Positions 45,800-57,237 of a stretch of DNA of 64,000 nt are shown here, piece after piece (the stretch's first letter is position 1; each line of letters starts with the position of its first letter). The stretch lies in the NCBI RefSeq assembly GCF_049634645.1, contig NC_134720.1, forward strand, positions 13,594,001 to 13,658,000. The letters run 5' to 3'. The notes under the pieces are model-generated. The model made no database searches. It had not been told where the DNA came from and was given only the letters and a program-made list of their open reading frames with translations. Both the position numbers and the translations under genes were made by a program. This stretch comes from Pelodiscus sinensis. Its lineage: Eukaryota > Chordata > Testudines > Trionychidae.

Positions 45800-47065
45800 A
45801 TTTGACTTTTTAAATGACAACACTATTGAGTCATGCCTTTTTTGGAACTCTTCTCTCATATCTACCCGGATGTGTATATTGCACTTGTGACCATAGTATC
45901 TAAGCACCTGGGACACCTGAATACACTTTTGCCTGCCTAAGAAGCTGCTGATCAAAATGTCTCAAACCCTGGAATTAAGATGAGAACTTTAAACATTCAA
46001 GTATGAACTTTCTGTCTGCAGGATAAGCTGCAATGACATGCCTCTCTCATGCACATGCCCACCACTGGAGTGGGAGGCTGGGGAAAGGGAACAACTGTCC
46101 CAGGAGTTGGCAATTCAAAAAGGCTCAGGGCTCCCAGCTGCTGCTGCAATAGCAGCCATGACACCTGGGCCCTTTAAATCATCACCGAAGCCCTGAGTGA
46201 TTAGCTCTGGGTAGTGCCAAGGGCAAACCCAGAACTAACAGGCTTCATAGTGCTAGGCTCACCTTAAGCACTGCCTGTTTTCCACTCAATCTTGTATAGC
46301 AGGGGATGGCACGAAGGCCTCCCTCCCTGCATGCTAAATATCTGCCATCTCCTTTATTTCACCTTGCTTTCTAAACCTCTTCCTGCTAGTGGCTTTGTCT
46401 TCCTCTTTTTAGTTATCCAGACTTCTTGTTTTGTGTATATAATTGTTGCATAAAAAGCATCCGCCTGAGCAATTACTTGATTGTACACATACATTTTCTG
46501 GAAATACACTAAACTGTAAGGTCCTGCCAATATATGACTTAGAGACTGACAAAAACCTCCTGCTGGAGGGCAATTATCTTCTAAGTCACTTCATTGCTGA
46601 TGATTTGTCTGCATTGCCTTTTAAACTCTGAAACTCATTGTAATCTTTGTTAAACCTTGCAACTGGCTGTAATCCTTGTAAAACCTTGCAACTTTGTAAC
46701 TCTCAGCAATTTTGCTTTATAAATTCAGAAACTTACTGTAAGCTGCAACTTTGTAACCTTTGTAACTCTCAACCACTTTGCTTGTAACTTGCTCTAAACT
46801 GCATTCTCCTCTGACTGAATGGGGGAGGTGGGAGGGGAAGGAGAGAGAGAGTGAGTGAGAGAGAGAGAGAGAGATGATGGGCACGTGGCATGGTGAATAG
46901 TCATCAGACTGTTACTCTGCTGGACCAAGAGAAGTCTGGACATGCTCTCTGGTGACAAAGGTGGATGAGTCACAGGAGCTGTACAGAGGCAATAAAAGGA
47001 GAGAGCTCGTGGCAGAAACCTTCTTTCTCTATTTCTTTCTTTCTGAGAAGAAGCAGCTAGTTTCT
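45800..47065. other. No gene seen; (GA)n at 46835-46873
   Basis: AT-rich sequence. Positions 46640-46800 hold diverged short repeats of the type CTTTGTAACTCTC, and a GA-rich microsatellite follows. A stretch at about 46980-47000 (AGGCAATAAAAGGAGAGAGC) could be an old LTR poly(A) or TATA region, but no paired repeat was found. Confidence 0.4.
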
Positions 47066-47243
47066 TTCCTGACCAGGGGCGGCTGGCCCACAACATTTTG
47101 GCTCAAATGACGTCCCCCATGCCTCCTTGCTTGGGCCAAAACTTTGAAAGGTCTCAATTCTGCCTTCTTCCTGTTCTACTCCCCTCATGGTACTGCTCTG
47201 CTACCTACATATGCACCACCAGCAGACACAATTTTCTACATTC

Positions 47244-47669
47244 TGTCGAAGCAAAAACCCTCCTCTCTGGTTAGGCAGCTATCAAACAGCTTTATTAATT
47301 AATAAAGCACAGCATGAACCAAACGTGGTCCCAGCAAAGCCAGGCCCAGTACGGCTGCTTAATACAATCAGTCCTAGTATCTTTATACCCTTAACCAGTC
47401 TGACGTCAGGGCATCCAATTACAGAAATCATCAATTAAACTTGGAAAAACAAAGTCTTATCAGCAAGATGGCGGACAGGTACGAGGGAGTACATCTCCTG
47501 TCCCAACCAGCCCAATTAACACATACCAATAAGCCCATCCTGTAGGCCTCTTCTCACGGGGTGACAGAAAGTTCACTCTGGTCTACGTGATTGAGAGAAA
47601 AGCTGAAATGGTTTCTGTTATACAAGATGGCTTCTAGCTAAATAAGAAATGGTTTCTACAGTTTCTACA
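47244..47669 (-). repeat. 3' LTR of the provirus
   Basis: TG...CA bounded in minus orientation. A TATA box (TATAAA, complement of 47382-47387) and a poly(A) signal (AATAAA, complement of 47291-47296) lie 90 bp apart, giving a plausible U3-R-U5. It matches the other LTR with about 20 differences and a 4-bp indel. Confidence 0.92.
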
Positions 47670-47851
47670 ACTCCCCCCTTTTAGCCTTTTAAAGGCTAAT
47701 CTTGCAACCATTTTATACGTCCATTTCCATTAAAGTATTTATGTACATTTCTTGTTCCTTTCTCTGCTCATCATATTTTAACATCACGAGTTCCACATTC
47801 CCTTTAGTAAGGGTCTGTCTTGTGTTTTCCAGACTACAAGAAATACAGCAA

Positions 47852-48286
47852 GGCTGTGTCTACACTGGCCACTTATTCCAGAAAAGCAGCCGCTTTTCCG
47901 GAATAGCTTGCCAGCTGTCTACACTGGCCGCTTGCTTTTCCGGAAAAGCAATGATGATCTAATGTAAAATCGTCATTGTTTTTCCGGAAAAACTATGCTG
48001 CTCCCATTCGGGCAAAAGTCCTTTTCCGGAAAAACTGTTCCGGAAAAGGGCCAGTGTAGACAGCACAGTAGTCTTTTCTGCAAAAAAAGCCCTGATCGTG
48101 AAAATGACGATCGGGGCTTTTTTGCGGAAAAGCATGTCTACATTGGCCACGGACACTTTTCCAGAAAAAGTGCTTTTCCAGAAAAGCATCCTGCCAATGT
48201 AGATGCGCTTTTTCCGGAAATACTTATAACAGAAAACTGTTCCGTTTTAAGCATTTCCGGAAAAGGGTGCCAGTATAGACGTAGCC
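47852..48286. mobile_element. MITE of the TTTTCCGGAAAA family (copy 1) in the provirus
   Basis: Ends GGCTGTGTCTACACTGGCC and CAGTATAGACGTAGCC are flanked by CAA on both sides (47849-47851, 48287-48289). The 435-bp body is rich in TTTTCCGGAAAA palindromes, with a GATCGTGAAAATGACGATC hairpin near 48090. Confidence 0.9.
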
Positions 48287-48289
48287 CAA

Positions 48290-48640
48290 TTGATTAACAA
48301 GAAACAGCAATAAGCACAAAAGAATATAGCCAATACTAAAACTACACCTTGCAAAATCCAAGTTCCCACATGTCCAAACCAGCCTCCCAACCAACCCCAG
48401 AGGGTCCAGTTTTCCTCCTATCTTAGGCTTTCCACAGTTTTTTTTTTAAATCTCTGAGACATCTTCCTCTACTTCCTTGCTGGTGTCCGTAATATACACA
48501 CAGCATTCTCTTCCCACTAAGGCACAAATCCTGCCCTTACTTGCTATGACATAGTCTAGGGCCATTCAATTTTGGCTTTTTCCCACCCTGGCTCCTGAAC
48601 CATTACATGTCCAGCAGTACTTTCCAATTGGGGTCAGGGC
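48290..48640 (-). pseudogene. Retroviral envelope transmembrane-subunit remnant
   Basis: The minus strand has a short frame with a CX6CC cysteine motif (about 48528-48502), preceded by an ALDYVIAS-type heptad region. These are the hallmarks of the gammaretrovirus-type transmembrane subunit, whose CX6CC bonds the surface subunit. A separate frame about 150 bp further holds a run of hydrophobic residues (about 48345-48295) in the place of the membrane anchor. Stops and frame changes separate them, and no surface-subunit part is recognised. The family role is membrane fusion; this remnant cannot perform it. Confidence 0.6.
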
Positions 48641-48929
48641 TAGGCGGATAAACCTTGGGTTAGTAAACCCTTTATCCTGCCAAGTATCATTTGGCTTAGT
48701 TCACTAAACAGTGTGCCATATTTGAGTGTTATTTGGCAGAACCGGAATCATTGGTTCTCCTCCTGAATGTACAGGACTGTGAGCACATATTCAGCAACCT
48801 GTGGAATTAAATTCTTGAGAAACTTGGTTCATTAAAAACAAACACATTTGAACCATATAGGTTATAACTGCTAGGTATCAAAAAACAAGATTAAGCATAA
48901 GTTCAACATGAATTGTTTGTCCAGCCTCA

Positions 48930-50600
48930 TTCTGGCTGTTCTTCAGGACTTCGTAGTTTGCTTCACCTATTGCTGGCAGGTTCTTCTGGGCCGCAGCTGG
49001 TACCTTGGCCTCGGTCTCTCAGGATCATCTGCTTTTGGGCCTGGATTGCCAGTACCAAGGCTGCGCTGATCCCCGTCTGCTTCTGGACCTGTGTCTCTGG
49101 TACCAGGTCTGCAGTGCTCCATGTTGGGACCAACATTTGTAGGGGCTGGAACTGGTTTGCAGTGGGATGCATTAATCCAGGTGGGCAATCCCTTGCACTT
49201 TACAGCAGTATGGGTGGTCAGAAGGACTTGGTAGGGACCCTTCCACCTGGGATCCAGGGCAGTCTTTCGCTGGTGAACCTTTACGCAAACCCAGTTTCCT
49301 GGTTGTAGTTTAAGGCATGGCTCAGTCGGGGCCTCCTGGAAGGCGTCTTTAACCTGTGAATGATAAGACTGTACACACCTCATAAGTTCCTGACAATACT
49401 TGACTATGCTTCCTTTAATAAGTGTGGCATCAGCCAGGTCAATTTCTGGGCTGCTTGACAGTCTCATAGGTCAGCCACATGCAATTTCATGTGGACTGAG
49501 TCCAGTTTTCCGATTAAAAGTGGCTCTCATGCTCATTAGGGCAATCGGGAGTGCTTCTACCCAAGTTAAGCCAGAGTCCTTACATATTTTAACAAGTTTG
49601 TTTTTTTAAAAATCCCGTTTCATCTCTCTACTGCTTCTGAGTGTTATGCGCAGTGCAGTGCTTGTCTGATAGAGTAATACTTTGCCAGTTTTTGAACAAT
49701 TTGTCTAGTGAACTGGGTACCTTTATCACTGGAGATCACAAAGGCTATGTCTACACTGGCACCCTTTTCCGGAAATGCTTAAAACGGAACAGTTTTCCGT
49801 TATAAGTATTTCCGGAAAAAGCGCATCTACATTGGCAGGATGCTTTTCTGGAAAAGCACTTTTCCCGGAAAAGCGTCTGTGGCCAATGTAGATGTGCTTT
49901 TCCAGAAAAAAGCCCCGATCGTCATTTTCGCGATCGGGGCTTTTCTGTGGAAAAGATTACTGTGCTGTCTACAGTGGCCCTTTTTCAGAACAGTTTTTCC
50001 GGAAAAGGACTTTTGCCCGAACGGGAGCAGCATAGTTTTTCCAGAAAAACACTGACAATTTTACAGTAGATCATCATTGCTTTTCCGGAATAAGTGGCCC
50101 AGTGTAGACACAGCCAGGTGTATTCCCTATGATGGGTTGTAATGATTTAGAAGTTTCTTTGCCACTGTGATGGCATCAGCTTTCCTGCAGGGATAAGCTT
50201 CTACTCATCTCAAAAACAAGAAAACAATAACCAGCACACTATTCAAAAGATTGACATTTAGGCAATTGAATAAAGTCCAGCTGTAAATTCAGGCATGGTC
50301 CTAAAGGCGGAAGTCTGGTTGCTGGAACTGTCTTTACAGGTTTACCCACATTGTGGGCTTGGCAGACAGGGCAAGCCAGACAATAATCTTTGGCTGCTTG
50401 GGAGAATTTGGGAGCAAACCAATTTTTTTTTTAAAGGGTTGCTACCATCCCCCACTTCACCAACATGCGACAATCCATGGAACACGGAGGCAAGGTGAGG
50501 TAGCAAGACCACTGGGGCAACAGTGCTGCCGTCAGAGCTGCACCACAAGTGGTCTGGGTGCAAGGTGCACCCTGCCAGTCTCCACTCCTGCTTTTCCAAT
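48930..50600 (-). pseudogene. Retroviral integrase remnant, split by a MITE
   Basis: From the right: the zinc-binding region, with paired His near 50480-50460 and paired Cys near 50375-50365 (CLACPVC); the start of the catalytic core near 50290 (LDFIQLP); then after the MITE (49743-50115) a DKGTQFT segment with a core Asp near 49715. The gammaretrovirus-type C-terminal domain follows, with a WKGPYQVLL segment at about 49250. Several stops interrupt it, including near 49480-49560. By family knowledge integrase inserts viral DNA into the host genome. This copy is dead. Confidence 0.8.
49743..50115. mobile_element. TTTTCCGGAAAA family MITE (copy 2) in the integrase region
   Basis: Ends are GGCTATGTCTACACTGGC and CAGTGTAGACACAGCC. 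The body is the reverse complement of the plan seen at 47852-48286, including a CCCGATCG hairpin near 49915-49940. No clean target duplication is visible. It separates two parts of the integrase reading frame. Confidence 0.88.
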
Positions 50601-50627
50601 TCTGGGGCTTGGTCTTGCAGGAGGGCC

Positions 50628-51523
50628 TGTTAGAAAAAAACCTGCTCCCCCTCCCCTCGCCAGTAAAAAGTTTGGCCAGGCCGCTCTTGCTATAATGGGC
50701 TGCAGTACTCCTCGGGAAAAACCGGCCGCACCCTTCCTGCATACCATTGCCTTTAGAAAAAGGGAAGGTGTGAAAAGGGGAAAATAGCCTCGGACTCTCC
50801 CACCCATCACCTTGGCATGAGAACTGTGGGGCTTACCTGGTCGCATGAAACCTGCTCAGTTTTGGCCCAACCCCTGGGACACAGACCCCCCACTTGGTAA
50901 CCATTGGGCTATATATGGTAATATGCAAGCGCGGGAAAGCGATGTGCAGATTTGGGGATAAATACCCATCGCACAGTTCGCTCGAGGAGGTCTTCAAAAC
51001 ACATGTACCACCGTGTGTGTGCCTTCCTGTATACTTCAAAGCGCTGCCGGCCTGATCAACCAACCAGCCACCTCCCCCGACTCTCAGGCGTAACCAAGGC
51101 CTTCACAACCGAACCGATATCTTTGAAATGTTCCGTGTGCTGTGTAAGTTGGTATGTATGATTTGATTTTTCTTGTTGTATAAGCTTAGTGTTGTAGTTG
51201 TTTTGGGTAGTACATAGAGTTTGTAGTTATCACTGTTATTTAATTAGTGTAGCTGGATATTTTTAGAATAGAGTCTATTCCCCTCGCCATTCCCATCCTT
51301 ATATCTCTGACACGTTTAACTAGAAAACATAGAATAAATATAATAAATACTGTAAATTCATTATTAACATGGTCTATTAAAAATCTCAGAATAAATACTA
51401 TAAATTCATCACTGTTATAAATAAATATTTTTTATTTGATAAAACGGTCCACCTGGTTCTGTCCTTCCCCCCTTGGGTATGCATCATCCGACCTGTGATT
51501 CTTGCGACAGGCCAATTCCAACA
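50628..51523 (+). repeat. Probable solo LTR of a second retrovirus-like element
   Basis: Removing 50628-51523 restores the order RNase H tail (51640-51524) then the RNase H-integrase connection (50627 leftward) of the surrounding provirus, so this stretch is an insertion. It begins TGTTAG and ends CCAACA, has a TATA-like GATAAATACCC near 50958 and several AATAAA words near 51415-51425. No clear duplication was found, so the exact limits and the LTR call are tentative. Confidence 0.5.
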
Positions 51524-51821
51524 GAGACGGCAAAGGAGCTGGCAGTGGTAGGAGAGAAGGGGAAAATAGCAGGTAAAGGAGCAGATTTCACTACATTTCA
51601 GACAGTACAAACTGCATAGCCTGCTACTAAAACTCCATTAGAATTATAAAAGCAAAAAACCATCTGTGTAAAGCACAAAGTTAAGATTATTCAAGGGACT
51701 TAAATTATTCTTTCATTAAAACAACAATATTGTACACACAACGTTTGAAATCAAATACATATATCACAATTAAGGACACACACAAGACAAATCTGGACAG
51801 AACACAGAACACAAACTTATT

Positions 51822-52256
51822 GGCTGTGTCTAGACTGGCCAGTTTTTTCCGGAAAATCAGCCGCTTTTCCGGAAAAACTTGCCTGCTGTCTATACTGGCT
51901 GCTTGAATTTCTGCAAAAGCACTGACTTCCTACTGTAAGAAATCAGTGCTTTTTGTGGAAATACTATGCTGCTCCCGTTCGGGCAAAAGTCCCTTTTGCA
52001 CAAAACTTTTGCGCAAAAGGGCCAGTGTAGACAGCTGAGATTTTTTTGCACAAAAAAGCCCCGATTGCGAAAATGGCGATCGGGGCTTTTTTTGCGGAAA
52101 AGCGCTTCTAGATTGGCCATGGATGCTTTTCCACAAAAAGTGCTTTTGCGGAAAAGCGTCTGTGCCAATCTAGACACTCTTTTCCGCAAATGCTTTTAAC
52201 GGAAAACTTTTCCATTAAAAGCATTTCCGGAAAATCATGCCAGTCTAGACGTAGCC
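51822..52256. mobile_element. TTTTCCGGAAAA family MITE (copy 3) in the provirus
   Basis: Ends GGCTGTGTCTAGACTGGCC and CAGTCTAGACGTAGCC are flanked by ATT on both sides (51819-51821, 52257-52259). It is 435 bp, the same length and orientation as the copy at 47852-48286. Confidence 0.9.
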
Positions 52257-52259
52257 ATT

Positions 52260-53990
52260 ATGACATGACACAGAACCATAGTTTTTTTTTCTTCAGTTAA
52301 TTTTCAGCTGATATTAGCACTTTTTGATGATCTGAAAGACAAAGAAAACATTTCTATCCACATTGGGGTGGTGCATTATATTTTAGAATACTTTTCCTTT
52401 ACAGATGTTTTTGCTACTTTTTGATCAACCTGCTGTTACCCAATGGTATGCTTTTATTCTGCACACCAGCTTTAGAGGGGTGAGTAAATTACTTAATTGT
52501 TTAATTATTAAATTAAAGGTGGCATGCCTCAGTTTCCCTCTTGTACTGCAGACCAGGCTTTTTTTAATGTGTGAAGCTTCAAATGATTTACTGCCACAGA
52601 AAATTTTTCTTAGAGCAAGATGCTTGCTAGTTAGTATTCCAGCAAGCAAAGAAAAGTTTTCTTTTCCTGAAAATAATCACATGCAATGTTACAGGCTTAC
52701 TTATGGGGGACAATGCCCCCCCCCCCCCCTTCCAGAACAGACAGGCAGTTTGCAGACATACACAACCTTGGATCTGAAAGCAAGCCAAAAGTGCTATCAA
52801 CTCAGCCTGGAACAGAAACACCATGAAGTTTCTGGGCTTGGATTTTTTTTTTTAAACAATAATTAGTTTCTCTTGGAAGACACATTTAACACTTAGGGTG
52901 CAGGTTTTACAAATTTACGATGTATAAATTCTATTCTTTTATGCGGTTAACCAAATAAGTTTCAGTAGAATTCCTTATTTTCCCTTTAATAGATTTAACA
53001 AAGTGTCTGTAGCCAAATCTTTAACTAGATGGTTTCTTTGCTCAGATGATTAAAAGAGGCTACATGAAAAAAGGAGTCATTTTTAAAGCAGTTTTTTTCC
53101 CTTAGGATTTGGAGGAACACTTTCCTTAAACTGTTAAATTTATTTTAAACTTGGTGTTTTGCTTTGGATCGGGCAAGTTTGTTACAGGTGCCTGTGTTTT
53201 CAAAGGGAAGAGCTAATTCCTTTCAGTTATTTTTCATATTTCCTCTTTATCTGTGTATGCGTTATAAAGAGGGGTAGAGGGGTGATGTTGTGCCGAATTC
53301 CCCCCTCCCCCCAATCTTGGTTGATACAGATGTGCCAACTGAGAAATCTCTCTTTTTTTTTCCCCTTCTTCACTTCTTGTGCATTATTTTGGCACAGAGG
53401 TGGTACAGCAAGTTTGTAGGTTACCTATCTTACTGCAGGGCAGATTTTTGCTTTTCTGAACTTCACTTTTATCCCTCAGGGCTTTAATTTTTCCTCTTTT
53501 CCAATTTGTTAAATGCTTACAGGTCCTTGGACCATTATGCACGTACATGTAGTACACAGGGGTGCCTTTCAGCAGTGTGAGGGGGGTGTTTAGACTAACC
53601 CCCCACCTAAACTAACTCTACACACTCCAAAGAAAGAGTCTGCCAGGTCTAGAGTGTCAGACCTTAGCAGCTCATGAAATAAGGGGTGTCGTCATTCCCT
53701 CACATATTTGCTGAGTCTTGAGGTTCAGCTGACTCCCTCCCCCCCCCCCGTTTGTGTTCAGAGCTCCCTCGTGGAAGAGCCCTGGTGCAGCTGGGATCAG
53801 CTCAAATCTCAGACCTATGCAGCGGCATTCAAACTTCACTCATTAAATTCATACTCATTTTCCATACACATTTTTTTTCTACAGTTTTCACATTTAGATG
53901 CATCTTTCTTTACTGTCCAGTTCCCATGGGTTTCTATTAAGTGGCGATGCCCTATGACACCCAGCACTTAATATCAGACTTCATTAGGAT
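52260..53990. other. AT-rich DNA inside the provirus, no retroviral motif seen
   Basis: This occupies the place of gag, protease and RT, but I see none of their motifs. It contains C homopolymers (about 52710 and 53740). It is probably a replacement by other sequence or a further insert of unknown type. Confidence 0.4.
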
Positions 53991-54696
53991 CCTATACCAG
54001 GGAAAACCAGGACACTGGAATTTCTGTAGACTGACCTACCCACATTTTCTGCGCGCGTTTTAAAAGATTCTGTAAGGTACCGAACCAAAAGTCCGCCTGC
54101 TTACACTATTCTTCTGCGAGTCACCAAATCAGAATCCGCTTGCTCACACTGATCCACCCCCTTTTTTGTTGTGAGATGCTGGACCAAAATCCACCCGCTC
54201 ACAGGGCTTTCCGGCACCCACCCCAGACCGACAGAACACCACGTCCTGGCGCCTGGAGACAGCCTGACGGAATGGGGAAATACTATGGCCTGGGGTTAGC
54301 CTCAAAGGTTAGTACTATGTCCACAAGTAAGAGAGAGACAAAACAAAGCTTTCCCACAGTTCCATGTGCCGAGAGAGTGTAATGGCACCACACCAGCTTT
54401 TAGCGTCCGAACACAGAGGGTCCAGCGCATGGCTGCCTCACTAGAGACACCGGTGTGCCCTGAAACACATAAGACAGGCCTAATAGACAAAGACAGACAC
54501 AGACAAACAAAATGTTAGCCGCTTCACAAAATTGAATTCCATAGCTCCCCTTACCCCAATGGCCAGCTGTCACTCCAAATCCCAAGCCCTCAACCAGGAG
54601 ATTTCATAACAGGTATCCCCTTACCTTCTATTGAGCGCTCTGAGAGTTTGGAAGTAGAGTGCCAGTCCATCCATACAGGCAAGTGGTGCGTTAGGA

Positions 54697-54714
54697 ATCT
54701 CGGTGGAACCTCCA
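54697..54714 (-). promoter_or_regulatory. Primer-binding site, tRNA-Gln type
   Basis: The minus strand reads TGGAGGTTCCACCGAGAT three bases after the end of the 5' LTR. From memory this complements the 3' end of tRNA-Gln, a primer used by some gammaretrovirus-like proviruses. Confidence 0.7.
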
Positions 54715-54717
54715 AAT

Positions 54718-55145
54718 TGTCAAAGCAAAAATGCTCCTCTCTGTTTAGGCAGCTAACAAATAGCTTTATTAATTAATAAAGCACAGCATGAGCCAAACGT
54801 GGTCCCAGCAAAGCCAGGCCCAGTAAGACTGCTTAATACAATAAATCCTAGTATCTTTATACCCTTAACCAAACAGTCTGACGTCAGGGCATCCAATTAC
54901 AGAAATCATCAATTAAACTTGGAAAAACAAAGTCTTATCAGCAAGATGGCAGACAGGTACGAGGGAGTACATCTCCTGTCCCAACCAGCCCAATTAACAC
55001 ATACTAAGAGGCCTCCTGTAGGCCTCTTCTCACAGGGTGACAGAAAGTTCACTCTGGTCTACGTGCTTGAGAGAAAAGCTGAAATGGTTTCTCTTATACA
55101 AGATGGCTTCTAGCTAAATATGAAATGGTTTCTACAGTTTCTACA
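54718..55145 (-). repeat. 5' LTR of the provirus
   Basis: 428 bp. The TATA box is at the complement of 54856-54861 and the poly(A) signal at the complement of 54765-54770. It is followed on the minus strand by the primer-binding site. Confidence 0.92.
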
Positions 55146-55247
55146 ACTCTGGGTCCTAGTGGTTCCCTCCCCCCTCCCCCGCCACAGTCTGGCACCTGAG
55201 GCGGCTGCCTCAGTTCGCCTCATGGTAAGGCCAGCCCTGTTCCTGAC

Positions 55248-55879
55248 CAACTCCCCAGCCATGATCAGCAGACAGACCCTCCAGAACCAACATGCCTTGG
55301 CTCCTTCTGCAACCCATATGCCTGTGTGAGTGCATGAGGGCAGGAATGAATGTATGTGAATGAGCAAAGTAATGAAGGTGTGTGTGTGTGCTTGTTTGTT
55401 TGTTTGTGTGTGTGAGAGAAATAGCTGGTTCCCCTTTAGTCTAAACCTTTGGTGGCAACTCTATCTTCTTTAGTTTTATAATAAATCCATGCTAGTGTAA
55501 CCATGGGTGGTCTCCAGGGAGAATTTTTTGGAGTAACAATAACGGCCACATTTGATCATTAATCCCCCTCTTTTCCCTACTCCAGTCCTATGTATTTTAC
55601 CTTCATTTTCTGTTTATTTCAGCTGTAAACTTTTCAAAATAGGAGCTTGCCTTTTATTTGTTAAGTCTCTATAATATCATGCAAAGTTATAGTACTATAT
55701 AAAACATTCTATATGCATGTATCTAGGAAATGCTTCTGAGTCTCTGCAGGGAAAGAAAACAGAGTCACTATTCTACTGAAGCTAGAGGGAGCTAGTTCTC
55801 CTTTGTTAACTCATGCTAGAGAATCTCATTATCTATTAGACAGATTATCAATGTCCTAAATTTTTCAAGTTGGAAACAT
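55248..55879. other. No gene seen; (GT)n-rich stretch near 55379-55415
   Basis: Moderately AT-rich DNA with a broken GT/GTTT microsatellite and nothing else recognisable. Confidence 0.5.
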
Positions 55880-55893
55880 TCAGGGCACGTATA

Positions 55894-56977
55894 CAGGCAG
55901 TCCCCGAGTTACGCGGATCCGACTTATGTCGGATACGCAGTTACGAACGGGGCCCTTCCTCTCCCTGGTCTCCAGCAGACCAGGGAGAGGAAGCAAAGCG
56001 GCGGAACATGCGGGCAGCGGATAGGGCTGTCCGCTGCCCACATGCTCCGCGGCTTGGCTCGGCTTTGCCCCCCCCCCCCCGTCCTCCTGGTCTGCAGACC
56101 AGGGTGATGGGGGGGGGGGGCAAAGCAGAGCAAAGCAGAGCAAAGCAGAGCCAAGCCGCGGAGCGCGCAGTCAGCTGACTGGTAGACCAGGGGGACGGGG
56201 GGCAAAGCAGAGCCAAGCCGCAGAGCATGCGGGCAGCGGACAGCCCAGACGCATCTGGGCTGTCCGCTGCCCGCGTGTTCCGCCACTTTGCTCCCCGTCC
56301 CCCTGGTCTGCAGACCAGGGGGACGGGGAGCAAAGCAGAGCAAAGCCACGGAGCCCGAGGGCAGCAGGACAGCCACGGCGCGTCTGGGCTGTCCCGCTGC
56401 CCCCATGCTCCGCGGCTTTGCTCCTGACACCTGTGGTACAGCAGCTGGGGCGCTGCCAGTTGGTCCCGTAGCACCGCTCTGGGCGCTACTGGACCAACCG
56501 GGCAGCACCCCAGCTGCTCTGCCCCAGGCGTCCTGATTCAGCCATTGCTGGTCAGTTTCAGCAGCGGCTGAATCAGGACGCCTGGGGCAGAGCAGCTTGG
56601 GTGCTGCTGGGTTGGTCCAGTAGCGCCGAGGAGCGGCGGCGCTACTGGACCAACCCAGCAGCACCCCAGCTGCTCTGCCCCAGGCGTCCCCAAGTCAGCC
56701 GCTGCTGAAACTGACCAGTGGCTGACTACAGGAAGCCCCTGCCCCGGGCTTCCTGGAATCAGCCGCTGATCAGTTTCAGCAGCAGCTGACTTGGGATGCC
56801 TGGGGTTCTTAAGTTGAATCTGTATGTAAGTCAGAACTGGCATCCAGATTCAGCCGCTGTTGAAACTGATCAGTTTCAGCAGCGGCTGAATCTGGACGCC
56901 AGTTCCGACTTACATACAGATTCAACTTAAGAACAAACCTACAGTCCCTATCTTGTACGTAACCCGGGGACTGCCTG
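55894..56977. mobile_element. Tc1/mariner (Tigger-like) long-palindrome element
   Basis: Ends CAGGCAGTCCCCGAGTTACG and the complement of CCCGGGGACTGCCTG are flanked by TA on both sides. The 1084-bp body is a chain of foldbacks with CTGGTCTGCAGACCAGG and CAGCAGCGGCTGAATC motifs and has no intact transposase. Its middle shares the CAGCTGCTCTGCCCCAGGCG module with the element at 15312-15803. Confidence 0.85.
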
Positions 56978-57237
56978 TACACTACAGGGTTATTTCAAAG
57001 TAAGTTATTTCAGAATAATAGCTCCTGAAATAACTATTCCAAAATAACACGTCCACACTACAAATCCCCATCAAAATAGCATAGATCTATATTGAAATAC
57101 CACCGCCATACTGAGTGGAACAGGAATTGCATTTAAAGCGCCCCAGAATCACTCTGGGCAGGGCATCAGGATAGCAGTCACTTCCTGGAGCTGCCTCTGA
57201 GGCTCGTGCTTAAAGGGGCTCAGACCCTTCTCCATTG

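Larger units (their letters stand above)
47244..55145 (-). mobile_element. Degraded gammaretrovirus-like endogenous provirus
   Basis: Paired LTRs (47244-47669 and 54718-55145) flank an interior with a tRNA-Gln type primer site at 54697-54714, an untranslated leader, a piece of RNase H and integrase (51640-48930), a transmembrane-envelope remnant (48640-48290) and a purine tract next to the 3' LTR. Gag, protease and most of RT are not recognisable. The LTRs differ by roughly 5 percent by eye. Outer flanks ATTC and ACTC agree at three of four bases. It is interrupted by three MITEs and a probable solo LTR, and carries many stops. It is not viable. Confidence 0.85.
47074..55239. mobile_element. 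hAT-like element split by a provirus
   Basis: The left end CAGGGGCGGCTGGCCC (47074) and the right end GGCCAGCCCTG (55239) are imperfect inverted repeats, each bounded by the 8-bp word TTCCTGAC (47066-47073 and 55240-55247). Removing the provirus leaves an element of only about 260 bp, so it was a hAT MITE. It has no transposase. Confidence 0.75.

Noticed and set aside
55924..56664. 246-codon minus-strand ORF in the Tigger-like element
   Set aside because: It is made of repeated palindromic, GC-rich units translated in one frame. No transposase catalytic motif is visible and the opposite strand is equally open.
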